DNA of 12,020 nt from Betaproteobacteria bacterium (GTDB lineage: Bacteria > Pseudomonadota > Gammaproteobacteria > Burkholderiales > SG8-39), in assembly GCA_016867955.1 (NCBI GenBank), contig VGIE01000029.1, forward strand, positions 1 through 12,020, in the 5' to 3' direction. The position numbers and the translations under genes are program-made. The notes below the pieces were generated by a model, which did no database searches, was not told where the DNA came from, and saw nothing but the letters and a program-made list of their open reading frames with translations. This document shows positions 6,474 to 12,020 of the stretch, piece by piece; position 1 is the first letter of the stretch; each line of letters begins with the position of its first letter.

Positions 6474-7055
6474 ATGGCAACACGGCAGTCATCGAAGGCA
6501 CGCGGTCGCAGTGCCGGCACCGCACGGGCAAAGACCGGGGAAACTGGCAGCTTGTCGGCCGGCGAGCGCCGTGCGCTGCGTCGCCTGCTCGACGAGGCCG
6601 CCATCCGGTCGGTGATCGACGACTATTTCCACTGCGTCGACAGCCGCACCCTGAACGGACTGGGGCGCGTGTTCACCGAGGACGTCCGCTACGATTTCTC
6701 CGGCGGCCTGGTGCGCTACGACGGCTGGAAGGGCACGGCCAGGGGGCTGGAGAACACCTTGCGCGGCGGTTCGATCTCCTCGAGCAATCATTTCGCCTCG
6801 AGCGTGCGCATCCGCGTGCGAGGCGACACGGCGGTCAGCGACACGCATGCCGTGGTGTTCCTGATGAGCGAGCGCAGCAACGGCGGGGCCGGCACGGTGA
6901 TCTCGCGTGGCCTGCGCTACAAGGACGAATGGGTGCGCACGCCGCGCGGCTGGCGTATCGCCTACCGCCTGCATGCGCGCACATGGACCGCGGAGACGCT
7001 GGCCGTGCCGCCCGCAGCCCCTCCCGGCAAGCGCATGCGGCCCGGCGTTCGCTGA
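6474..7055 (+). CDS. SnoaL/NTF2-like domain protein (possible dehydratase or isomerase)
   Basis: This 193-residue protein has a basic, probably disordered tail (1-30, rich in Arg, Lys, Ser and Ala) followed by one NTF2-like cone fold of the SnoaL-like type. The domain starts with AAIRSVIDDYFHCVDSR (42-58), then VFTEDVRYDF (66-75), NHFASSVRIRV (105-115) and ends with GWRIAYRLHARTW (159-171). Tyr51, Asp56 and His106 have the spacing of the polar active-site residues in dehydratases of this superfamily, for example scytalone dehydratase and BaiE, so a lyase or isomerase role is plausible. Other members are ring-hydroxylating dioxygenase small subunits or have no known catalysis. GGAGG at 6462-6466, 7 nt before the ATG, supports the start. 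The gene is alone on its strand, divergent from the luciferase-like operon. Confidence 0.85.
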   Translation: MATRQSSKARGRSAGTARAKTGETGSLSAGERRALRRLLDEAAIRSVIDDYFHCVDSRTLNGLGRVFTEDVRYDFSGGLVRYDGWKGTARGLENTLRGGSISSSNHFASSVRIRVRGDTAVSDTHAVVFLMSERSNGGAGTVISRGLRYKDEWVRTPRGWRIAYRLHARTWTAETLAVPPAAPPGKRMRPGVR

Positions 7056-7073
7056 CCGCGCCACTGGGCGCGG
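7056..7073 (+). terminator. Perfect hairpin directly after the SnoaL-like stop codon
   Basis: The arms CCGCGCC and GGCGCGG pair perfectly over 7 bp around an ACTG tetraloop. The stem begins at the first base after the TGA stop. The position fits a 3'-end or terminator structure, but no T-tract follows, so Rho-independent termination is doubtful. Confidence 0.4.
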
Positions 7074-7120
7074 GCTGCTCCGGCACCGGATCCCGCGTGC
7101 CAGAAGCGCCGGACGCGTAA

Positions 7121-7165
7121 TTCCGGCAACCACGGTTCCGGCAACCGCGGTGCCGGTAACCGCTG
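7121..7165. repeat. Three tandem 15-bp imperfect repeats
   Basis: The units are TTCCGGCAACCACGG, TTCCGGCAACCGCGG and TGCCGGTAACCGCTG. Units 1 and 2 differ at one position and unit 3 is more diverged. They lie in the 122-nt gap between the convergent SnoaL-like and SDR-2 genes. The gap contains no gene other than this array and the hairpin at 7056-7073. Confidence 0.75.
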
Positions 7166-7177
7166 TCTCCGTGCCTA

Positions 7178-7930
7178 CTAAGCCATGTAGCCGCCGTCCA
7201 CCAGCAGGTCGGTGCCGGTGACGAAGCTCGACTGCGGCGAGGAGAGGAAGTGGATGGCGTCGGCGATTTCCCCGGGCCGGGCGAAGCGCGACATCGGCGT
7301 CGCGCGGGTGTTGCGGCGGCGTCCGGCCGGCGGCACGTGCTTGGCCACCAGCGGCGTCTCGACGAATCCCGGCAGCACGCAGTTGATCCGCACGCGATTC
7401 TTCGCCGCAGCGCATTCCAGCGCCGCCGTCTTGCTCAGCAGCCGCACGCCGGCCTTCGAGGCGCAGTAGGCGCTGCTGCCCGGCGAGCCTGCCACGCCAC
7501 GGATCGAGGAGATGTTGACGATGGCCCCGCCGCCGTTCTTGGCCAGCGCAGCCACGCCGTGCTTGGTGCCGAGGAACACGCCGTCGAGGTTGACCGCGGT
7601 GATCTTGCGCCAGAATTCGAGCGTGGTTTGCAGCAGCGGCACGGGGCTGCCGATGCCGGCGTTGTTGACCACCACGTGCAGCGGCCCCAGCTGCTTCTCG
7701 ATCTGCGCGATGACCTTCACCCACGACGCTTCGCGCCGCACGTCGAGCGCATAGGCGCGCGCTGTGACGCCCTCGCGGGCGAGCGCGGCGGCGGCCTCCG
7801 CCGCGGCGCGCCGGTTGAGGTCGGCGATGGCGACCTTGCACCCTTCTGCGGCGAATCGCTGCACCGCCGCGAGGCCGATGCCCGATGCGCCGCCCGTGAC
7901 CAGCACCACCTTGCCCTTCAATGTCTTCAC
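7178..7930 (-). CDS. SDR family NAD-dependent oxidoreductase (SDR-2, FabG-like)
   Basis: This is a classical short-chain dehydrogenase of 250 residues. Motifs are TGGASGIG (12-19), Asp37 at the end of beta-2 (NAD preference), NNAG (89-92), SS at 141-142, Y155-x3-K159, LPGFVETPL (186-194) and C-terminal VDGGY. A longer open frame runs upstream to 8011. I chose GTG 7928-7930 because GGAG lies 6 nt upstream and the protein then starts MKTLKGKVVLVTGG, as SDRs normally do. The upstream extension would also have to read through the terminator stem. It follows the substrate-binding protein gene on the same strand but lies beyond a strong terminator. No promoter is evident in the short leader, so it may be expressed by partial read-through. 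It differs clearly in sequence from SDR-1, so the two are not recent duplicates. Confidence 0.92.
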   Translation of the reverse strand: MKTLKGKVVLVTGGASGIGLAAVQRFAAEGCKVAIADLNRRAAAEAAAALAREGVTARAYALDVRREASWVKVIAQIEKQLGPLHVVVNNAGIGSPVPLLQTTLEFWRKITAVNLDGVFLGTKHGVAALAKNGGGAIVNISSIRGVAGSPGSSAYCASKAGVRLLSKTAALECAAAKNRVRINCVLPGFVETPLVAKHVPPAGRRRNTRATPMSRFARPGEIADAIHFLSSPQSSFVTGTDLLVDGGYMA

Positions 7931-7961
7931 TGTGTGCTCCCCGAATCGTGACTGCAAAAGA

Positions 7962-7994
7962 AGAAGGCCGCACCGTGCCACGGTGCGGCCTTCT
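7962..7994 (-). terminator. Strong intrinsic terminator after the substrate-binding protein gene
   Basis: This is a 33-bp perfect palindrome: 16-nt arms (7962-7977 and 7979-7994) around a single central base, giving a GC-rich stem of about 15 bp with a 3-nt loop. Read on the minus strand, the stem runs into TTCTTTTG (to about 7955). The structure begins 25 nt after the substrate-binding protein stop and ends 31 nt before the SDR-2 start. On the plus strand no T-tract follows, so it acts leftwards. Confidence 0.88.
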
Positions 7995-8019
7995 GTCGAC
8001 GGCAAAAACAAACGATCGT

Positions 8020-9225
8020 CTACCAGTTCTTCTCGGTATCGATGGGGGCGCCCACGGAAACCCAGCGGCCGTTCTGGGCCGTCACGCGTTGCACCACAGT
8101 GGCACCCAGATGCCGGTCGGGCCCGTATGAAACGGCGGGCATGATGCCGGTGTCGTAGCTCTTCATGCTCTCCAATGCGTTGGTCAGCGAGGTGCGGTTG
8201 ATGGGGCCGTTGATGCGATTGATCGCCTCCACGACGATCTTGGTCAGCGCAAAGCTAGTCAGGGACACATAATCCGGCTTCTCGTTCGGGAAATACTTGG
8301 CCAGCGCGTCGCGGTACTCCCTGACCGGCGCCGTTTCGAGGGTCACCGGCTGCGTGTAGGAAACCGAGCGGATCCCTTCGAGTGCCGCTCCGCCCAGCTC
8401 CAGCATGGAATTGGCCACCGAAGGCGAGTAGGTGTATTGCGGCACCTTCACCCCTTGCGCGTGGAACTCCTTGCCGATGCGGATGATTTCCGGTTGCGCC
8501 AGGATATAGACGAGCGCATCGGGCTTCTTGCGGGCGATTTCGAGCGCGATCGGGCCGTAGTCCTGGGTGTCGAACTTGGTGGGAAAGCGTTCCACGGTCG
8601 CATCGGCACGGACCGACTTGGCGCCGGGGAGGACGTTGACGGCCACGTTCTCGAATGCGGCAAGCGCCGAGTGGATCACGACGATGTTCTTGTGGCCTTC
8701 CTTGGCAGCCCAGCGACCCAGTGCGCGAGCCTGGTTCTCATACAGCACCAGGGCGCCATAGAGGTTGGCTCTTGGCGGCGTGTACCAGTCGCCGGCGCCC
8801 GCATAGGGGTTGAGCAGCGGCACCTTGGCCTCGCCCAGCACGTAGTCGAAGGTGGCCGCGGACTGCGCCGTGCCGTTCGGCACCAGCAGCGCCAGCACTT
8901 CGTCGCGGGTGATGAGCTTGCGCGCCGCGGCCACCGTGCGTTGCGGGTTGAACGCGTTGTCCTCAACCACCAGCTCGAACTTGCGGCCCTTGATGCCGCC
9001 GCGGTCGTTGATCATCTTGAGATAGGCTTCGATGCCGGCACGCTGCGGCACGCCGTAGGCGGCGATGGGACCGGTCAGCGGCATCCACGTGCCGAACTTG
9101 ATTTCCTTGTCGGTTACACCTGGGCCCTGCTGCGCCCATGCGGTGGAGATGCCCGTGAGCATGGCACCGCAGGTTGCCATTGCGCCAAGCAGCAGCGCCC
9201 TTCGTGACTTCTCTGTTGTGTTCAT
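8020..9225 (-). CDS. Branched-chain-amino-acid-type ABC transporter, periplasmic substrate-binding protein
   Basis: This 401-residue extracytoplasmic ligand-binding protein belongs to the LivJ/LivK type I periplasmic-binding family (Peripla_BP_6). It hands substrate to the Liv permease encoded upstream. A signal peptide covers about residues 1-31: a basic start with SRRALLLG (7-14), a hydrophobic core and an AWA cleavage site before QQ. The mature start, IKFGTWMPLTGP (42-53), and the AGIEAYLKMINDRGGIKGRK segment (63-82) are family hallmarks. I chose ATG 9223-9225 because a near-perfect AGGAGG (9232-9237) lies 6 nt upstream, the strongest ribosome site in the window. This fits high expression of binding proteins. 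It is the last gene before the terminator and starts 49 nt after the LivF-type gene. Relatives bind amino acids, amides, urea or aromatic and short-chain acids, so the ligand is open. Confidence 0.92.
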   Translation of the reverse strand: MNTTEKSRRALLLGAMATCGAMLTGISTAWAQQGPGVTDKEIKFGTWMPLTGPIAAYGVPQRAGIEAYLKMINDRGGIKGRKFELVVEDNAFNPQRTVAAARKLITRDEVLALLVPNGTAQSAATFDYVLGEAKVPLLNPYAGAGDWYTPPRANLYGALVLYENQARALGRWAAKEGHKNIVVIHSALAAFENVAVNVLPGAKSVRADATVERFPTKFDTQDYGPIALEIARKKPDALVYILAQPEIIRIGKEFHAQGVKVPQYTYSPSVANSMLELGGAALEGIRSVSYTQPVTLETAPVREYRDALAKYFPNEKPDYVSLTSFALTKIVVEAINRINGPINRTSLTNALESMKSYDTGIMPAVSYGPDRHLGATVVQRVTAQNGRWVSVGAPIDTEKNW

Positions 9226-9274
9226 CGTCTTCCTCCTTTGCGTTGATTTAGCAGCCAAACTTGCGTCCAACCAG

Positions 9275-10033
9275 TCAGGTCGCGTGCCCGAGATAGCCGA
9301 CCTTGAGTGCCTCCTCCGCGGCGGCATCCGTCGCCGAGCCCGAATACACGATGCTGCCTCGATCCAGCACGGTCAGCGACTTGGCATAGCGCATGGCATG
9401 CGCCGCGATCTGTTCGATCACCACCACCGTGACGCCGTTCTGGTGCAATTTGCCGAGCATATTGTAGATCAGGTCGACCAGGATCGGGGCGAGGCCGAGC
9501 GAGGGCTCGTCCAGGACGATGGTGCGGGGGGCGGCCATGATGGCGCGGCCGACGGCGAGCATCTGCTGCTCGCCGCCCGAGAGGGTCGCGGCGGCGCGCT
9601 CCTGGCCTTCCTGGACGGCGCGCGGCATCAGCTCCAGGGCGCGCTCGAGGCGCTGCAGCATTTCGGCGCCCTTGCAGCGGGCCCCGTAGGCGCCGAGCAG
9701 CAGGTTTTCCCGCACCGACAACTGTCCGAACAGGCGTCGGCCCTCCGGCACCAGCACCACGCCGTCCTCTACGAAGGCGCGCCGTGAACGCTTGACCCGC
9801 GGCACCCCGTCGACGCAGACCGCGCCCCGCGTTGGGCGGAGCACGCCGCAGAGGATCTGCGCCAGCGTCGACTTGCCGGCGCCATTGGGCCCGAGGACGG
9901 CCGTGAAGGTGCCCGGTTGCACGTCCAGCGAAATGCCGTTGAGGGCCAGCACACCGGCGTAGCGGTGGACGATGTCGGTCACGGCGACGGCGCCGCCGAG
10001 TGTTCTTGCGTCTGCGTTCGCTGTTTCAGCCAT
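9275..10033 (-). CDS. livF: ABC transporter ATP-binding protein, LivF type
   Basis: This 252-residue cytoplasmic ATPase is one of the two nucleotide-binding subunits of a branched-chain-amino-acid-type importer. It shows Walker A GPNGAGKST (48-56), the LivF-typical VPEGRRLFGQLSVRENL (95-111), signature LSGGEQQ (151-157) and Walker B TIVLDEPS (171-178). The conserved IEQ (206-208) occurs where many ABC proteins have a switch His, as is usual in LivF. The ATG at 10031-10033 overlaps the upstream gene by 8 nt and has GGAG 7 nt before it, so the two genes are translationally linked. About 15 extra residues precede the first beta strand compared with the E. coli type. Confidence 0.93.
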   Translation of the reverse strand: MAETANADARTLGGAVAVTDIVHRYAGVLALNGISLDVQPGTFTAVLGPNGAGKSTLAQILCGVLRPTRGAVCVDGVPRVKRSRRAFVEDGVVLVPEGRRLFGQLSVRENLLLGAYGARCKGAEMLQRLERALELMPRAVQEGQERAAATLSGGEQQMLAVGRAIMAAPRTIVLDEPSLGLAPILVDLIYNMLGKLHQNGVTVVVIEQIAAHAMRYAKSLTVLDRGSIVYSGSATDAAAEEALKVGYLGHAT

Positions 10034-11822
10034 TGGCCGGCTCCCCGATGTGATGCGACGATCCGAAGTACGCCTTCATGACCTCCGGGTCGCGCCGGAT
10101 CGTTTCGGGGTCGCCCGCCGCGAGCATGCGCCCGAAGTCGAGCACGACCACCTTGTCGGCGAGGTCGAGCACTTCCTGCACGGCATGGTCGATGATGAGG
10201 ATGGAGACACCCGCGCTGCGCATGCCGCGCAGGATGGCACGCAGCTCGGAGCGCTCGTGCTCATCGAGACCGGAGAAGGGCTCGTCCATCGATACCACCG
10301 ACGCCCCGATGGCCAGCACGCGCCCGATGTCGGCCACTTTCTGCACCCCGAACGGCAGTTCGGGCGGCAGGTAGTCGGCATAGGGGCCCAGTCCCAGTCC
10401 CTGGATGATGCGCTCGGCCACCGCTGCCGGCTCGTTGAGGGCGATGTTGCCGGCGCGCCGCAATGGTCGTCCGAGCGAAGCCACCGTGAGCAGCGTCTGC
10501 CGCAGCGTCAGCTCGGGGAAGAGTTCGGCGTGCTGGAAGGTGCGTCCCATGCCCAGCGCCGCGCGTCCCGAGGGCGCCAGGGCGAGGATATTCGCGTCGC
10601 CCAGCGTCACCGATGTCGTCTCCAGCGGCTTGTAGAAGCCGCTCAGCACGTTCAGCAGGCTCGTCTTGCCTGCACCGTTTGGGCCGATCAGTCCCACGGC
10701 GGTGCCCGGCGGGATGTCGAAGGACACGTCGTCCAGTGCCTTCAGTCCGGAGAACTGCACCGACGCGGCCTTCAGGCTGAGGGTGTGCTTCGCCGGCGGC
10801 ATCAGCTCGGAGACCAGCTTTTTCATCGCCTCGGCATCCACCGCCTGGCGTGGCACGTTGGCACTGACCCGGTCGCGCCCCTTCCAGTGGCGGATGCGGC
10901 GGCGGACCGCCGGGACGATGCCCTCGCCGAGGAACAGCAGCACGGCAATCATGGCGCCGCCGTAGACGAAGTTGGCGATGGCCTGCGCATCGCGGGCCAG
11001 CTCGGGCACCGCGGTGATGAACGCCGAGCCGATGACCGCGCCCAGCGTGCTGCCGATGCCGCCCACCACCGTGCCCACGATCAGCGTCACCCCCGAGTCG
11101 AGGCTGAAGGCCACCGGGTCGATGTAGGCCATGGAGAAGGCCATGCCGATGCCCGACAGCGAGGCGATGGCCGAACTCAGGCCGAAGGCGGTGGCATTCT
11201 CCACATGGGGCCTGAGGCCGATGGCCATCGAGGCGATACGCTGGCCCTTGACGGCCAGCCAGCGTCGGCCGAGCTGGCTGTTGCTCACCGCCTCGCTGAT
11301 CAGGTAGGCGAGCGTGGCCAGCAGCACGCAGATCATGGCGGCATTCTTGGTCTCGATGGGCTGCGGCCAGAACAGCGTGATGGCGCGGCCCACCTTCATG
11401 CCGTCGTCGCCGCCGGTGACCGCCGTCCAGTGGCCGATCACCTCGGTGCCAGCCAGCGCCAGCGCCATGGTCAGCAGGCCGAAATACAGCACCGAGAAGC
11501 GGCCGGCGCTGAGACCGAGGATGTAGCCGATGACGAAGCTCAGCGCCACCGAGGCGAGGACGATGACCTCGACCGGAACGCCGAACTTGGTCAGGTTGGC
11601 TGCCATGTAGGCGCCGATGGCCATGTAGGCGGTGTGACCGAGCGACCAGATGCCGCACAGCCCCGCCAGCATGTTCACCGACAGCACGGCGATGAAGTAG
11701 AAGCACAGCGCGGCGACGATAAACTGCGTGTAGTCGCCGACGATGCGATAGGGGCCGACGATCACCGCCAGGGCGATGCCCACGACGACGATGGCCAGGC
11801 GACGCGCGTTGGCGAGGCTCAT
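10026..11822 (-). CDS. livM-livG: Fused LivM-type permease and LivG-type ATPase of a branched-chain-amino-acid-type ABC transporter
   Basis: This single 598-residue polypeptide joins an inner-membrane permease to a cytoplasmic ATPase. Residues 1-305 form a LivM-like domain with about eight or nine hydrophobic segments and the family motif GIWSLGHTAYMAIGAY (57-72). Residues 306-345 form a charged linker. Residues 346-598 are a LivG-like ATPase: Walker A GPNGAGKTS (380-388), Q-loop RTFQ (427-430), Walker B VVSMDEP (509-515) and switch His546. The signature is LPFGVQK (489-495) rather than LSGGQ; LivG proteins commonly have an aromatic-Gly form here, but Val before Gln is unusual. The ATG overlaps the livH-like stop as ATGA. 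The frame is unbroken with no internal stop, so the fusion looks real. Such fusions are known in Betaproteobacteria. Confidence 0.93.
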   Translation of the reverse strand: MSLANARRLAIVVVGIALAVIVGPYRIVGDYTQFIVAALCFYFIAVLSVNMLAGLCGIWSLGHTAYMAIGAYMAANLTKFGVPVEVIVLASVALSFVIGYILGLSAGRFSVLYFGLLTMALALAGTEVIGHWTAVTGGDDGMKVGRAITLFWPQPIETKNAAMICVLLATLAYLISEAVSNSQLGRRWLAVKGQRIASMAIGLRPHVENATAFGLSSAIASLSGIGMAFSMAYIDPVAFSLDSGVTLIVGTVVGGIGSTLGAVIGSAFITAVPELARDAQAIANFVYGGAMIAVLLFLGEGIVPAVRRRIRHWKGRDRVSANVPRQAVDAEAMKKLVSELMPPAKHTLSLKAASVQFSGLKALDDVSFDIPPGTAVGLIGPNGAGKTSLLNVLSGFYKPLETTSVTLGDANILALAPSGRAALGMGRTFQHAELFPELTLRQTLLTVASLGRPLRRAGNIALNEPAAVAERIIQGLGLGPYADYLPPELPFGVQKVADIGRVLAIGASVVSMDEPFSGLDEHERSELRAILRGMRSAGVSILIIDHAVQEVLDLADKVVVLDFGRMLAAGDPETIRRDPEVMKAYFGSSHHIGEPANG

Positions 11823-12020
11823 ACGCGCTCTTTGCGGCCGGCGCCGAGCACGCCCGCGGGGCGGATGAAGAGCACCAGGACGATGATGGCGAATACCATG
11901 GTGTCGCGATAGCTGGCCGAGATGTAGCGGCCGGCGACGTTGTCGAGCACGCCGATGGTGAAGCCGCCGATGACGGCGCCCGCCATGCTGGTCAGGCCGC
12001 CGAGAAACACGCCGGCAAAG
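11819..12020 (-). CDS. livH: LivH-type ABC transporter permease, C-terminal fragment (5' end beyond window)
   Basis: The last 66 residues of an inner-membrane permease are visible, entering at the window edge without a start codon. GGLTSMAGAVIGGFTIGVLD is the conserved Gly-rich helix near the LivH C-terminus. A hydrophobic stretch ending in VLFIRPAGVLG matches the LivH-type terminal motif. Its TGA overlaps the ATG of the fused LivM-LivG gene by 4 nt, so the operon continues to the right of the window. The downstream partners make the subunit assignment secure despite the short fragment. Confidence 0.88.
   Translation of the reverse strand, partial: FAGVFLGGLTSMAGAVIGGFTIGVLDNVAGRYISASYRDTMVFAIIVLVLFIRPAGVLGAGRKERV

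Noticed and set aside
7056..7177. Possible CRISPR-like array at the 15-bp repeats
   Set aside because: The units are contiguous with no spacers and are too short; no cas genes are present. It is a simple tandem repeat.
960..7930. SDR-1 and SDR-2 as a recent gene duplication
   Set aside because: They share only family motifs; the surrounding residues, C-termini and catalytic loop sequences differ throughout.
6489..7973. 494-codon minus-strand open frame across SDR-2 and the SnoaL-like gene
   Set aside because: It lies out of frame with the clear SDR-2 motifs and antisense to the SnoaL-like gene; its product is low-complexity Arg/Ala/Gly and matches no family.
9972..11912. 646-codon open frame on the plus strand opposite the transporter genes
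   Set aside because: It is entirely antisense to the LivF and LivM-LivG genes, has a His/Asp/Arg/Gly-biased composition with no recognisable domain, and is explained by GC-rich third positions suppressing stops.

Overview
The window is a GC-rich segment of a bacterial chromosome, probably from an aerobic, metabolically versatile Pseudomonadota. The permease-ATPase fusion in the branched-chain-amino-acid-type ABC transporter, and the mix of SDR, CoA-transferase, luciferase-like and Old-Yellow-Enzyme genes, would fit Burkholderiales or a catabolic gammaproteobacterium. I cannot name a genus. No phage, transposase, CRISPR, tRNA or rRNA gene is visible, and no transcription-regulator gene lies inside the window.

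Layout, left to right. Positions 1-707 (minus) hold the N-terminal part of an Old-Yellow-Enzyme-type flavin oxidoreductase. It is divergent from a short-chain dehydrogenase (SDR-1, 960-1718 plus). An aldo/keto reductase (1856-2848 minus) is divergent from an alpha/beta hydrolase (3118-4068 plus). A two-gene minus-strand operon follows: a luciferase-like flavin oxidoreductase (5294-6247) that overlaps a class III CoA-transferase (4134-5297) by 4 nt. This operon is divergent from a SnoaL/NTF2-like protein (6474-7055 plus). The right half (7178-12020, minus) is an ABC transporter operon: livH-type permease (cut by the edge), a fused LivM-LivG-type permease-ATPase, a LivF-type ATPase and a periplasmic substrate-binding protein. 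A strong intrinsic terminator follows, and then a second SDR (SDR-2).

How the genes may work together (inference). The Liv-type transporter could import an organic acid or amino-acid-like substrate. The CoA-transferase could activate a carboxylate. The SDRs, aldo/keto reductase, luciferase-like enzyme, SnoaL-like protein, Old-Yellow-Enzyme homologue and hydrolase could carry out carbonyl/alcohol redox, oxygenation or lactone formation, dehydration, enone reduction and hydrolysis. The set of enzyme classes resembles that of bile-acid (bai), steroid or alicyclic/terpenoid degradation clusters, but the substrate cannot be read from sequence.

All three divergent intergenic regions carry clear inverted repeats: 820-862 and 905-926; 2983-3014; 6381-6401. 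They are candidate operators. The best non-coding structure is a perfect 33-bp palindrome (7962-7994) with a T-rich tail between the substrate-binding protein gene and SDR-2. Several start codons were moved from the longest-ORF position to internal ATG/GTG codons that have good Shine-Dalgarno spacing.
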